A stretch of DNA of 64,000 nt from Pyrenophora tritici-repentis (taxonomy: Eukaryota; Ascomycota; Dothideomycetes; Pleosporales; Pleosporaceae): contig NC_089391.1 in the NCBI RefSeq assembly GCF_003171515.1, positions 1,922,001-1,986,000 of the forward strand, in the 5' to 3' direction. The position numbers and the translations under genes are program-made. Shown here in pieces: positions 1 through 11,979 of this stretch (its first letter is position 1; every line of letters starts with the position of its first letter). The notes beneath the pieces are model-generated. The model did not search any database, was not told the origin of the DNA, and worked only from the letters and a program-made list of their open reading frames with translations.

Positions 1-428
1 AGAGAGACCTATTCGCGCTTGCGATGCCACGATTTGTCTCGTCTTTTTCGATGGATTCTCTGCTACCCATCGCACTATGTCCGTAAGGTTGGGTCTGCCT
101 ATAGGGAAATGTGTGGGGAGAGTTTAGAGGTATGTTCTCATCTCCTCTTCTTAGCACTCTTTGGTGCTGAGCGATGGACTAGGGTTGGAGAGTTCGGGTG
201 TTTGATGTTTGGGTGAGGGTCTCGCGGGTTGACTTGCTGTTTGGATGATTGGATGGTTGGTTCAATGGTCGGATGGTCGGTTGGATGGTTTGGTTAGGAT
301 GAGTATGAGGATGAGAATAGGAATGAGGAGGATATTTGTGTGGTTGGGTATAGTGAGGTATGGTTGCCGTCTCAGAGTTACGGTAGTAGACAGACGTCTA
401 TATTGACGCCCCAGGGACAAGGGAGAAC
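1..428. other. Left-edge flank without a gene
   Basis: No convincing gene. The right part is a GGATG/GGTTGG-rich low-complexity tract followed by the 3' flank of the membrane-protein gene that ends at 429. Confidence 0.5.
240..333. repeat. GGATG/GGTTG low-complexity tract
   Basis: Short degenerate repeats of GGATGGTTGG and GATGAGGATG type follow one another for about 90 bp. This is simple-sequence DNA just beyond the 3' end of a gene; no function is evident. Confidence 0.6.
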
Positions 429-1893
429 CTACATCTTGCCCATGCGGGAGCAGATGTAGACATCGAAGCCGACGTCGTACTCCTCCTCGTCGTCAACGTC
501 AACGTCAAAGGTGCTGGTGTCTGGGCTGGAGCTGTTGCTGGCGTAATCGGAGGTGTCGCTGTCCGACATCTCGGTGTCTTCCTGATGGTCCTTTTCATCG
601 CTGACGTACCCTTCGTCAGCGATCTCGGACACCTCGATATCTCCCTCAGGGTCCTTGTTGTCACTGACATCTTCACCCTTGAGCAAGAGTCCTTCGATGC
701 CAGTGGCCAGGACAGTGACACCATCCTTGGTGTCATTGTCGTCAATGAACATTTCATCCTGGCTAGGGACGGGGACGACGACGACGACGGGAATGACTGA
801 AACAGGGATCTGGTAAAAGCCTGATTTAACAATCCTCATCTTCCGCTTGCAGCTGTAGCTGCGGTCCGACTCGTTCAACTTTTCGATGGAGCCCTTCCGC
901 TTCTTGGCAGGAGCGCTAGGAGTTAGGACTTCGCGCTCCTTTGGCGCATCCGGCATCTCGACCTCGATGATCTCCTCCTCAAGGGCAGGAGTCTCTGTGG
1001 CGGTGTTGTTGGTGATGGCGGTATTGTCGGTGATGGTGGTAGTTTCGGTGATTGCAGCAACCTCCTCTTCAAGAGGAGTCGCGGTGGCAACACCCTGGCA
1101 AGCAATGTTAGAAAAAGAAAGAACTGGTGAATTAGATCAAAAGTGGACATACCTCAACAGTTGTATCCTTCGAAGGGATGATTCTGATGATGTCCACGAT
1201 GTCCCTAGGTGGCTGGTACAAGACCAGGGCGACGTTGAGGTTCTCCTCGGGAGATTCTTCCTTATCGGAAGGCTCATCAAGCTTGCTCAGTTCGTTGGCC
1301 TTGAGGATTGCATCAACCAAGTCGTCATATCCCCGGATGAGATCAGCAATGGCCAAGATCTTGTTGCCGACATCGTTCGTCAGCGTCTCAAGCTCTGCCT
1401 GAGCCTCTCCGGACATCATGTCCTCAGGGGTGGTAGTAATGGCGGTGGCGTCAACCTCTGTAACTGTGGATGCGTGGTCTGCCTCAAGCTCAGGCTCAAC
1501 CTCTGCTTCTATTCCAGGCACTGTCGACTCGGTTGCAGACACTGGCTCTGGCTCAGACTCCTTTTCGAGTTCTGGCACATGCATCAACTCACCCCTCAGT
1601 ATCTGACCGACCCGAAGGATCCGGTCGACAACCCACTGTGGTGAACGTGGGTGGGCAGGAGACTCCTCGACGTCTTCAGTCGCATCCGACAAGACGAGGA
1701 GATTGCAACCGATCATGTAGAAGACGTATGAAACGCCGATGAGGAAGAGAATAGCCAGGGACACAGAGGAGAGACCCTTGGCCCTCCAGAAGAGGATGAG
1801 CGTGAGATACATGCAGAAGTTGGTGAAGACGGTGGCGAGGAAGACGTCCTTGTGAGCGAATTCGAAGGTCGCGTTCATGATGGTGGCGAACAT
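429..1893 (-). CDS. Two-TM membrane protein with long acidic cytosolic tail (hypothetical)
   Basis: Two exons, 1153..1893 and 429..1094, joined across a 58-nt intron with donor GTATGT and acceptor TTGCCAG; the frame is kept and the product is 468 aa. The N-terminus has two hydrophobic segments, about residues 16-36 and 44-68, separated by a basic loop (WRAKG). The remaining 400 residues are hydrophilic, rich in Glu, Asp, Ser and Thr, with a basic patch (PAKKRKGS) that could be a nuclear-type signal and an acidic run (DVDVDDEEEYDVGFD) near the end. I do not recognise a family. The topology suggests a small membrane anchor carrying a disordered acidic tail. The start at 1893 is the first ATG of the open frame; a second ATG lies five codons later. 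Existence of the gene is likely; function is unknown. Confidence 0.65.
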
Positions 1894-3418
1894 GATGGTG
1901 TAGTGTCGGATGTTCGTGGATTGGATGGTGGGTTCGTGAGTGTGATGGTCGTCGGTCGCGTGTTGTAGGTCGCGTGTTGTAGGTCGCGTGTATCGATATC
2001 GAAGTCAAGTTCAAAAGTTGCTGGTACTGCTGGCAATGGTGGGCGCTTGAACTGTTGATGTCGAGAGTAGCAAAGGCCTGGGGGTGGGGGGACCTTTTGT
2101 TTCTACAGGCACGCGCTAGCAAATGGGTCTGTGCTCATGACCAGCGGGCGGCCGCGAGAGGGGGGCCAATGGTTCTGGCAAAAGAGGAAAGGCGAGGGTC
2201 AGCTGGCTGGCTGTCTGAGCGTCAGTGACGACAGAGAAAAATAAGGGAAAAGGGAAAGGCGTGCGTGGTTGCGGGTGGCGGCGGGACGCAACGGGCGGCC
2301 ATGGGGTTCTTTCACTCACGTTGCGCGAGCGCCGCACCCCGCGCGGCGGACAGGCTGATAATGAGCAGGCAGGGGAAGAGGTAGACGATGATGAGGGCGA
2401 GAGCAACAGAGAGCGAGGTAGATCAGAACTCTGTGCGTGCGGCAGTGTTATACTGGCAAGTAGTAGTGGATGGGATGGCATATATACGACCGCAATAGCA
2501 GCAGCAATGGCAGTATACAGTATGTAGAATCTGAAAAACGGAAACTGACAGACACGTGGGATAAAGGAAGAAGGTATCAGGAGTATCAGACGCAGTTGTA
2601 TAAGAAAGGAGATTATGGGATTGATTGGTAAAAGCATTCATGTCAAACAAGTGCTAGATAGAATAACCAAACATTGAACCTTGTAGAACGATCACATACT
2701 CGAATGTAGTATGATAGAGGAATCATACGAAGAATACAAAGAGAATATATGTGCGATTAATCGACAGGATTCCGGGACATGGCAGTCAAGCACTATACAG
2801 TAAAATCCCACTATTCATCCACCCCAACACACTCTTCCATGTATCCCAGCCTATTCGTGCATGAAAGCAGCAACAACACGATGTTAAGAAGACACCATGG
2901 TCGATCCGAATCATCGTATGCAATACAGTGACCACTGGATGCTCTGCGTGCTCATTACAACTGCATACACAAGACACCAAATTTACAATCACAACCACAA
3001 CCACCACGTATCATATCACAACAACATCAGCGGCAGGATAACACCAACAATATTGCACATGACGATAGCCTCCATTACACAAAACTATCATAAAAATTAA
3101 GAATCAATCCGACCAAGACCCAATGTTCTCCTCTAAACGCCCAATCCGCCATCATAAAAGCGACCCTTAAGGTCGATGCATATCCCTAATAAACGCCCGA
3201 TAAACGAACAAAACAATGATCGTGTAAAGCAAGTCTCTCGTCCATGCTCTCTTTCTCGTACCATCTTTTCGTGAGTACAACGCCTATACAATATGTACAC
3301 ACATACATACGAGCCACCGAACCGTCAGGAACACACAGACGGACACACATCTTGTGTCCAACGCCAGTCATATACCACATAATGAATGCAACGGAATGGT
3401 GTCATTGTTGTTCGCTTT
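1894..3418. other. Intergenic: leader of the membrane-protein gene and 3' flank of INCENP
   Basis: Apart from a short tandem repeat at 1954-1990, I see no gene. The open frames here are short and have no protein-like composition. The stretch holds the promoter side of the gene at 429-1893 and the 3' side of the gene at 3419-7024. Confidence 0.5.
1954..1990. repeat. 14-bp tandem repeat, 2.6 copies
   Basis: The unit GGTCGCGTGTTGTA occurs twice in perfect tandem and a third time in part, 61-97 bp upstream of the start codon of the minus-strand membrane-protein gene. It lies in the presumed 5' leader or core promoter and could vary in copy number between strains. Confidence 0.8.
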
Positions 3419-6400
3419 TTAACGCGAAGAACCGGATTGTTTAGGAAGAGGCGAAGGATTATACGTCCATCCGCCATCACGTACCAGACGCTCTCTCGCC
3501 TCGCGCTCCTTGCGCTTCTCCTCGGCGGTGACTTCGTCGTTGGCCCAGTAAGCGCTGCTGGTGCGCTCACGGAAACGCTTGTGGCGCTCTTTGTTGGGGA
3601 AGACCTTCTCCATCTCAAGAGGGGCGATGGGGCCAAAAATGTGCTCAGGGTCCATGAGCTGTTGATTGCTGAGCATCTCGCGAAGATTGGGTGTGTTGAC
3701 CCAGCTGGGCTGCTCAAACTCGTTTTCAGAGTCTTCGTCTTCCGAGTCGGTCATGATCTCGGGAAGCTTGATGTCGTCTCCGTTGGGGTATTGGATTTGT
3801 TGGGCTTGAGACTGCGGCGCGTGGGCAGACTCGGCAAAAGGTATCTTGCCCTTTGCAAACTGGGCGTGAGCTGGTGTCATCGGAACCAAGTTCTTCGCTT
3901 GTTGCGAAGGTCGTTTGGCTGGTCGGTGAAGAGTCTCATCGCCCTCACCTGGAAATTGCCGCTTAGGTGGCTTGGCGGGGTTCATTGGGGGAATGTTGAT
4001 GCGATTGGCATCTTGGACAGTTTGTAGTCGTGATACAGGTCGTGCAGCACCCAGGTCAGCTCGTGCCGGCTGTGATGCGGGAGCCTTGGGCTTCTCCACA
4101 GCCTGCGTTGGGGGGCGGCCAACTCGAGGAGCCGCAGGCTTAGCCACGGGCTGAGCTGTCTTGGACGAAGGCCCTGACTTGGCAGATAGCGCCGAAGCTG
4201 GTCGTGACGACCCAGACGGAGCCGGCTTGGGCACCGCAGCGACCTTGCCTGCAGCTTGCGAAGCTGGACGAGGAGCTGGTGGGGGTGCTTGACCATAGTG
4301 GCTGCTCTTGAGATTGACCATGATCTTTTGCGGCGCCTTCGTTTTGTGTATACCGTCCTTGCTTGATGGCTTAGCAAGTTTTCTAGGTTCTCGGAGAGGG
4401 GCCTTGGTGGTCTTGGTAGTAGGTAGCAGACTCTTGGGCGCAGGCGGTGGCGGCATGTCCTCGGCAGAGTCGACGTCTTCTCTTGAAGATACTGTGTTGG
4501 ATCTGGGAATGCCAGGGCGGAACAGAGGCTGTTGTTGTTGTGGCGCTGGCTGAGCTGACGTCTTGCTTGTCCCCACAGCAGTAGGCTGCCTAAGACTCGA
4601 CTGGGACGACATTGCTGTCGGTGTCTTTGCGCCCATAGCTCGGAGCTTCTGAGCCTGTGCGGCCGCCTTCTTCTGCTCCTTCTCGCGCATCTGCTTGAGT
4701 CTATCATCTGCGCGCTGTTCCTGCTTAGCCTCCCTAACCTCTTTCTCTCGCGTCTCGCGTTCCTTTTGCTTCTCACGCTCTGTCGAGCTGCGAGTGCGGC
4801 GGCCATCACTCTTCAATGGACTGCTGGGCGTGGCGCTCTTATTACTAGACTTGTCGGAGTCCTTAGAGGGCGAGCGGATGTGATTGAATATTGAAGCAGG
4901 CTTCTCTGACCGCTTGGGGCTGCTGAAGGCGTCGTCGGATGAATCTTGAGAGGGTAGCTTGGGTCTCTCTGGGCTCTCCCTCTCCCTGAGGGTGTCCATC
5001 TTGACCTGAGCGCTTGCATCACTGGACCCGATGAGCTTCTCCTTTGCCGCGCGGAATGCCGAGTACAGCTTAGACTTTGATGCACTGAGGGGGGCATCCA
5101 TGTATTTCCTCGTGGTCGGTGAGCCAACTGGTGTCGTTGATTCGGCATCTGCTGAAAGATCTGGGTTTGAGACTGAGACAAGCTTTGCAGGCGAGTCCTT
5201 ATGTGGAGATTGACGAGCATCAGTAGTATGTGATTTGCCAAGCACCGGCCTAGCAGGCTTGGGAGCCGGTGCTACTGTCCGAACTGGCGATATCCAGTCG
5301 TCGTCGTCATCTTCTTCCTGAGCTGGCTCTGGCGGTGGGAGACTAGGGTATGCTGGTTGTGATGTTTGTCCAGATTCAGCGTCCTCTCTCGTCTGTGTGG
5401 AAGGGTAGCTCTGAGGCTGGGATTGCTGTGACGTGATGTTTTGACTGATGCGCTTGGGCGCTTCATTCTGTTGCTTGAGCATGTTAATGCGCTCAAATAG
5501 GCGCTGGGTTGAAGTCTTGTTGTGGGCCTTTGTTGTCTCTGACTCCTCCCTCTGAAGTTCGGGGCGTTCGATGTCAGTGTCGGTGTCATCAGCATGCTGT
5601 AGCTCGGCAGGGTGCGCGAGCTGCGAGCCCCCCAAGCTCTTCCCCCCAGTGAACCTGCCCATGTGGCTGTTTCGACCTTTGTTTGCATCAAGGTGGCTGG
5701 TGCGCGATACGCGGTTGCCCATGCTCTTCTTGGCGAGCAATGGTTCGCGCGCGGGGAGAGACGCAAACGTAAGGCTGCTCTTCCTAACAAGTGGCTTTAC
5801 GGGGCTAGAGTTGTCCGAGGGCGAGCGCACATCGTCCTCCATATCCATTTGGTCGTCGATTTCGTGGTGAAGAACGGTGCCGTCGTGTTCAACTTCGGCT
5901 TCAGGAGAAGCGGGAGGAGGGCCAGCCGGTGTGGTCGATTGCTCTGGTAGATAGAGGTTCTTGGGCTCTGGCGCAAGAGCGCGGCTGTTGGCCTTGTCGA
6001 GCGCGTCGTGAGTTTCGGCGGAAATGCTGTACTGTTCGGATACGGCGCGTGGTGGCGGATCGGGAAACTCGGACAAGTCTCGCATGTCCTCGTCCTCTCT
6101 ATCAGAGAGCTCGTGGTGAACCATAGTACCCTGTACATCCGACTGCGACTGGTCTGCCTTGTATTCGTCGTCCACATCCATGACAGAGACATCCTTGCGA
6201 GGGCTCTCCTTGGAGACACCCTTGCTGGCGAAGGAGTCCTTTGCTGAGACGAACGAATCGCCATTGTCGCGGCTTTCTTCCTTGTCCTCAAATGAGTGCC
6301 TGAAAGAGTCGGCGGGCTGGGTGGGCTGGGTTAGTTGCGTCTGCGGCGGCGAGAAGACGTCACTAGCCTGTGATGACAGAACAGTGTCTTGTGTGGACTG

Positions 6401-7024
6401 GATAGGGCTCCATGGGGCTGTGAGAGGCTGTGCTGGGCGCTTGTCGTACAGATTGGCCTGGAAGTTGTTGTTTACGTTTTCCTTTCCGGCGCTTCCGGTC
6501 TTGGAGAAGAGCTGTCGCGCGATGGGTGTGCGCTTGTTAGGCGATTGCCGCATCGTGTTCTCCGACTGAGTGTCTTCGGCGATCTGGAACCTAGCCTTTA
6601 CGTTTCGGAGACTCTGTTCAGCGGGGCTGAGATGCTGCGCGTTTGCAGACTGGATACTGGCGAGAGGCTGTCTGGTGTCAGTATATGAGACGAAAGCTCG
6701 CGATCAAGAGTCATACCTGGCGATCCACGGCCTTCTTGCGCGCGGTGCGAGGCGTCTTGCCGCGTAACTTGCCCGGTGTCTTGAAGACATCGAGATTGTG
6801 TCTGCGCGAAATCAGTATAACGCGCGTATAGGGGACAATAACGCGACGTACTGCCTGTCGCTGGCCAGAATATCAAACATGTGCTCGTTTAGCCATTCCA
6901 GCTCATTGCGCACAGAGAAGCCAAAATCCTCCAGTTCCTGGGATACAAGCGTGTTGGACTGGTGGCGCTCCTCTAGAACCCATCCAGCGGACCCAACTGT
7001 GGGCGCTTTTGTGCGGGTAGCCAT
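3419..7024 (-). CDS. sli15: INCENP-family inner centromere protein (Sli15/Pic1 homologue)
   Basis: Scaffold of the chromosomal passenger complex: its C-terminal IN-box binds and activates Aurora kinase, and its N-terminus binds the survivin/borealin partners at centromeres and the spindle midzone. Three exons, 6852..7024, 6717..6801 and 3419..6667, with introns of 50 and 49 nt; product 1168 aa. Seen in the sequence: N-terminal ELEWLNEHMFDIL (residues 41-53), the conserved fungal partner-binding helix; a long disordered Ser/Pro/Lys-rich middle; a charged helical stretch (KQKERETREKEVREAKQEQR) resembling the single alpha-helix of INCENP; then the IN-box (about 1075-1110, with DPEHIFGPIAPLEMEKVF) and the TSS motif RTSSAYW near 1121-1127, which Aurora phosphorylates in known homologues. 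The short 5' exons were placed by splice consensus; frame and motif continuity support them. Length fits filamentous fungi. Family assignment is strong. Confidence 0.92.
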
Positions 7025-8067
7025 GGCGAGAGTGTGTGGAGTTGAGTGTAGTGTTGAAGCGCGTCGCAGTGAGGGCAGTCGCGTTTCGGGTCAGGCTAAG
7101 GGGCGGTCAAGGTTAGCCGGACATGTCGATACGGAGAAAATCTAGTCAATTGTCGTGTATCTGTGCTGACAGGCAAGCAGAGCTATCCCGGCGACTAGTT
7201 GTTGGGGTGTCGGTGTGGGTGACTTGAGCCTTCAATGTTGTGACGCGGGACGAATCCAAACAATGAACCTTGGAAGTGGGCCGTGAATCGCGCTGGCCCA
7301 AGCGCCGCCAAGACCCGCCTCTCCATTTTGGGTTGAGTACTACACAATCCATCTGCAGGAGATGCCGTACTTTCCATCTTCACTTGCCGCTATCTTCCAT
7401 CTCATCTCTCACATATACACGATGTACAGTACTGTTTTTGTTCCCAACCGTGGTGGTTCGGAATCGTGCCTACGACAGGCCCACCAGGAGATCGCTGTAG
7501 CCGTGAAACACTGACCGCTGGGCTATTTTTGTCTCGGCTTCCCTCGCTTCACCTATCGATTAGACATGGGCATTTGATGTTGTGAAGTGTAATACTATTT
7601 TACGCTAGGCACAACTCTCGCTCTCTACCATCTTGTATGCCTGCAAATGATTGTATGCACCGCGTTCACCATGAATATCTTCTTTGGTTAGAACGTACCC
7701 GTACCAAGATTGGAAAGTCAGTTGTACCACTCATACCATTTTAATTGCCCCGTGCCCAGGTAATGTGGAGGCCGCTTGAGTCCCAGAACCAAACATAAAC
7801 TCCATGGCCAGTCATATGTCCGTGTTCATACCACTGATTTTGGTGCAGACCCTCAAACCCTGGATTGCTGCCGTTTGATGATGCAACGGCCTTTTTTCTT
7901 CTGCTGCTCTGTTTAAAATAAAATGTCCCGTTACTCTCATCTTCTCCAGTCTCGTCACAGCCCTCAACATTTCTACTGCCCGTCTGCTTCCTGTGATCGC
8001 CAATATCATAGAAAACCCAGTCAGCACCTCCATAATACTCAACATCGACGGAAACCATCTTCACACC
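7025..8067. other. Divergent intergenic region with one doubtful small open frame
   Basis: Promoter region between INCENP (minus) and the Gln-rich gene (plus). A 105-codon frame on the minus strand, 7741..8058, has an ATG and unusually many Trp and Gly residues, but it begins only 9 bp from the plus-strand start codon at 8068. I recognise no family in it and do not call it a gene. Confidence 0.4.
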
Positions 8068-9387
8068 ATGGATAGAGACAGAGAACCATGGCGCGACTCA
8101 TGGCAGGGATACTTTACACCCGACTACGCTGTTAATCGAAACAAGTCCTCAGTCTACTACTCTCCCGGAACCGACCCTCTCATAGCACGCACGCCTGTTG
8201 GACCAACAGCATACCGTATGCACCCGGGCCTAGTTTCTCTACCTCAATCGGCAATGGCCGAGCCATCAACATGGAACGACTCGTTCAGGGCCCCGAACAA
8301 CCATGAGGCCTATGTCACCAGCAACAGACAAGGCAATTGCTCTCTTACTGATGCTAACAGTATCACAAGAGGTGTTACGCCTACAGTTCACAAGCATCCA
8401 AGCACACCAACTTTAGCCACTAATGTACCAAATACTACAATCGAAGGCTTCAAATACGGGGGCCAATCAGCTGAAGTCTTGGACCATCATGGACAGGCGT
8501 TGGCCCTGGCGCAGAGTCAGATTTATGAAAAAAGGGCTCAGAAAAAGGCTCAAGAAGAGGCTGCAGCGCAGGCAATACTACAACAACAACAACAGACAGA
8601 CGTGAATCAGCTGCAGGCACAGCTACAGGAGCATGCAAAGAAGAGGAAGGAGGAGCAGTTATATAAGCTTCAATGCCAACAGCCGCAAGATGAGTACACC
8701 CATGGACGCTTCCTGAACGAGCAGGAAAGGCTTTGGTATTCAGAGAGATATAATCAACTATTCGAGGCTAGCTCGCATGCGAGGTCTAAGATCACCAAGC
8801 CAGACCGGGTCGTCGAAAGCATTCCCGTCCGCGCGACACCACCCGAGGGGCCTACGGATTCCCGTCCCATGCCCAAGGCTTTCTTGTCTAAGCCAGAGGC
8901 CATCTCAGGCTTTACCGTACGTTCTAAAGTCGAGACAGCTGAGAGAACCCCAGAGTGTCTTCCTACGTGCAAGGCTTCCAAACCTACAGTCGAGGCAATC
9001 CCGGAGCGTATTGTATCTCGTGGACTTGAGACTATCGAGGAGGCTACCAAGGCTGAAGCTGACGCCATCTGCGACTTCCCTCCCCCACCTACCAGATACA
9101 AGACTGCCGGGAAGACTGCACAGCCCATGTCCACACACAAAGCTTCCAAGCCTGTAATCAACCCTGTCATCATACCTTCTGGACCTGTGACGACTATGAA
9201 GGCCGTATCTCAATCGCATATACCAAAGGCTTCCGAGAAAAAGCGATCTACTGCACAATGGCCGAAATGGACTGAAGGCCAGGACTTGTCACCAAACTTC
9301 GAGTCTTTGAGTTTGGCGTCAGACATAGATGAGGGATGGGAGGAGGTTGAGGGTGAGCTGAAGGAATGGGAGATGCTTGAGCACTAG
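8068..9387 (+). CDS. Hypothetical Gln-rich coiled-coil protein
   Basis: A single open exon encoding 439 aa from an ATG in good context (ACACCATGG). An in-frame ATG 25 codons upstream would overlap the presumed leader and is less likely. Residues about 140-200 form a charged, Ala/Gln/Lys-rich coiled coil containing a QQQQQ run. The rest is polar and disordered, with several SKP/ASKP motifs, and the last 40 residues are acidic (DIDEGWEEVEGELKEWE). No transmembrane segment, signal peptide or enzyme motif is visible. It resembles the many disordered, lineage-specific proteins of Pleosporales; I cannot assign a role. Coding status is supported by length, composition and a plausible start. Confidence 0.65.
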   Translation: MDRDREPWRDSWQGYFTPDYAVNRNKSSVYYSPGTDPLIARTPVGPTAYRMHPGLVSLPQSAMAEPSTWNDSFRAPNNHEAYVTSNRQGNCSLTDANSITRGVTPTVHKHPSTPTLATNVPNTTIEGFKYGGQSAEVLDHHGQALALAQSQIYEKRAQKKAQEEAAAQAILQQQQQTDVNQLQAQLQEHAKKRKEEQLYKLQCQQPQDEYTHGRFLNEQERLWYSERYNQLFEASSHARSKITKPDRVVESIPVRATPPEGPTDSRPMPKAFLSKPEAISGFTVRSKVETAERTPECLPTCKASKPTVEAIPERIVSRGLETIEEATKAEADAICDFPPPPTRYKTAGKTAQPMSTHKASKPVINPVIIPSGPVTTMKAVSQSHIPKASEKKRSTAQWPKWTEGQDLSPNFESLSLASDIDEGWEEVEGELKEWEMLEH

Positions 9388-9647
9388 GTTGTGCTTAAGG
9401 ATTAGGCTACAACACAGCTGCACGTTGATGTGACGTCGAATGTTTCTGCTTTCGCATTCTGTCGGTTTCGTGTATATACAATCGGGACTAGTGTAGTGCG
9501 CTCCGAATGTCAGGCCCTGAAAACCCTTTTGTTGTGTGCAAACCCTCGTCTCAGCTAAACAACTTGCTCACACATTCGTACCCAGTGTACACTCATCACC
9601 CTGCCCACCTAGTCACCTGTTATCCCCCCAAGATATTTATTCCAGAG

Positions 9648-11095
9648 ATGGCTGATATCACAGACCTTGTGAGTTTCGATGAAGGCGACTGCAACAACAC
9701 GCAACCCAAAATACGAGCGTGATGCTGGATCTGGAGGTAGCTACATTGTCATGCCATTAGTTGGTTGCACTGCTGATAAACCCTCTAGAACATCATTAAA
9801 AAGTGACGAGATACCATTATATCCAATGACCATAGATATGAAGAGATCCTGGTCAGATACAAGGACCTCGAGAGCAAGATCGGTGGTGGAATCGTGCAGG
9901 ATAGTACGTCACCTGATTTGGACACGAGACAATACGTCGTCGTCATTGTGGATGGGCACAGCCACCAGGTATGTCAAATTGCTTTGTGATGGGATCAGCT
10001 GCTGAACAATTTGCTAGTTTCACCCCAAGTATTTATACGGTGCGGAATCTGGTGGTAGCCAGGCCGCCAAGATTTTGAAAGAGGCTACAGTGAAGTACCT
10101 CGAACAACACCATCCTCACATCAAATCAAGGCAAGTACATGCCCGTATATACGCGAACATTAAGGGGCTCTCGAACAATGTCGCCGAGGCGCGCAACAAT
10201 AGTAACAAGAAGCTCAAGCTGCCGCCGTATCCTCGTGCCCTTGGGGCATTTGCAGCGGGGTTTTCCAGGACGGAAGCCTTTTTTTATTATGTGGATGTGG
10301 TAGAACACGAGGATGTGGTGATGAAAGTCACTGGTATGTGACGATCAACTTTATCTAACATACGCGGCTAATCGGAGTCCAGCATTATTCTCCCCTTACA
10401 TCAGAGACCCTCTGTGTGCGCACGTTTTTCTTGCTGCCAGCGGCAGTGAAAAATACGCCCGCCTAGTCGATGAGCACTCTCAGTTTACTCATCGATTTAC
10501 GATGATCACCTCTGGAGGACTCCAACAGAGTCACACATACTCGGACAAAGAGTGTGCAACCTTCGCCGACGTATTCGAGCAACATGGAAGTAGCCGCACT
10601 CACACGGAGGTAGCGATCAACGCTGTGAAAACACAAAAGAAGCCGTCGAAAGTAACCTCAGGCCTAAAGGCCACATCTCCTATACCGAGGCCGCCCAACA
10701 GCATTCCAATCAACACCGACGGCAACAGAGTTGACCATTATATGGATCCGCCCACTAACTTCCAGTGGAGCATATACCAGGCACGCATCTCCAAAGACAA
10801 GCTATGTACGCCTTTCTATTTGGGGGCAAGATGTGAAAACAGGTTGACCTGCACATACGACCACAAGCCCATCACCCCAACCATGAAGTATTGTCATCGG
10901 TATGCTATGAGGAAAGCGCCGTGCCAGAAGGGCGGCACCTGCCGTACCGGCGGTTGCGTTATGGGGCATACATGCCGTGATATTGCGTGCAAGAATGGGC
11001 GGGTTCGACGCTGCAGGATGCCACCCCAGATGCACGACATTGACCTGGAAGTAGCTAAATTGGTGAAGCCTGGCGAATACAACGGTGGTATGTAA
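9648..11095 (+). CDS. CCCH zinc-finger protein, DUF7923-like
   Basis: Reconstructed as exons 9648..9668, 9789..9802, 9836..9968, 10018..10333 and 10383..11095, giving 398 aa. The centre (QYVVVIVDGHSHQ through KVTALFSPYIRDP) matches my recollection of the fungal DUF7923 fold, often found with CCCH fingers in putative nucleic-acid-binding proteins. Near residues 302-325 is a perfect C-x8-C-x5-C-x3-H finger (CTPFYLGARCENRLTCTYDH), followed by a second Cys/His-rich cluster. The last three exons are secure. The 5' end is not: between the first exon and the exon at 9836 an in-frame TGA occurs, avoided only by a 33-nt intron (9803..9835) or by using the donor GTGATG at 9719. RNA or DNA binding is inferred from the finger. 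Confidence 0.65.
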
Positions 11096-11979
11096 AATAA
11101 AGATGCCGATAGTAAGAAGCCAGAGGGGTCGGTGGAGTCGTGCGGTGCTCGCACTGGCATATTGATTGATATCTGAGATGGCTACGTGGGAGGGGTCGGC
11201 TAGGATTGGAAGATGGCTGAATCATTGGATGACTCCGAAGGGCACGTACACGTTACGGATTTGAAGTGTATACGTGCATCCAGGATTATACATCACACGA
11301 AGCAGCTGCAGAAGGATGCTGCCCGATTTCATGTGTTCCATACATCAGGTAGACAATACCAGCAAAATTACCCAAATCTACCCCGTATTTGCCCTCCCAG
11401 GGGTGCAAGCATGCAGCGGGGGAAAGGTCGGGGTTATTGTCTGCATATGCATTTGTTCTTAAAGTTAGTGATTTAGTTTTGGCAGAAGATGAGTGCACGA
11501 TTATGTGTGGTGAGGAGGAGTACGTATATAGAGGGATGGCTTGAGGGGTGAGCTGCTTAATGGCTGTAGGGTCTGTGGGAGTGAAAGGCCTGTCACAAAC
11601 GTACTCAGATAGAAAGAAAAGCAAGGGCCAATACAGCAATCACGCACGAGGAAATAATGATGAGGCAAGACCCTCTACCGCCGCGCATTACCTCATCGCT
11701 TCCACATCCTATAAATCGTTTCACTCGCGCCTGAGAACCCGTACAGCAACCACCTCTAGCTCCAACCAACCTTGGTGCGCCATACTAGTCTTAAGACATC
11801 CTGATACACTAAACTCAGAGCCTAAAATCCGCTCAGCGTATTTTACAGTGCTGTCTCGGATATCTCAATCCCAAATTCGAGCCTAAACCTTGTCTCACGG
11901 CTTTCCCGAGACAGGTATAGTGCGACGTGGAACGCAAAGGCAATCAACCACCAAACTTGGCCACACAGCAGAATCAACA
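11096..11979. other. Intergenic region, nothing recognised
   Basis: 3' flank of the CCCH gene and promoter of the RING gene. Open frames are short and lack protein-like character. Confidence 0.45.

Noticed and set aside
2116..2637. 173-codon minus-strand open frame with hydrophobic start
   Set aside because: No family resemblance; the composition follows CT-rich leader DNA upstream of the gene at 429-1893.
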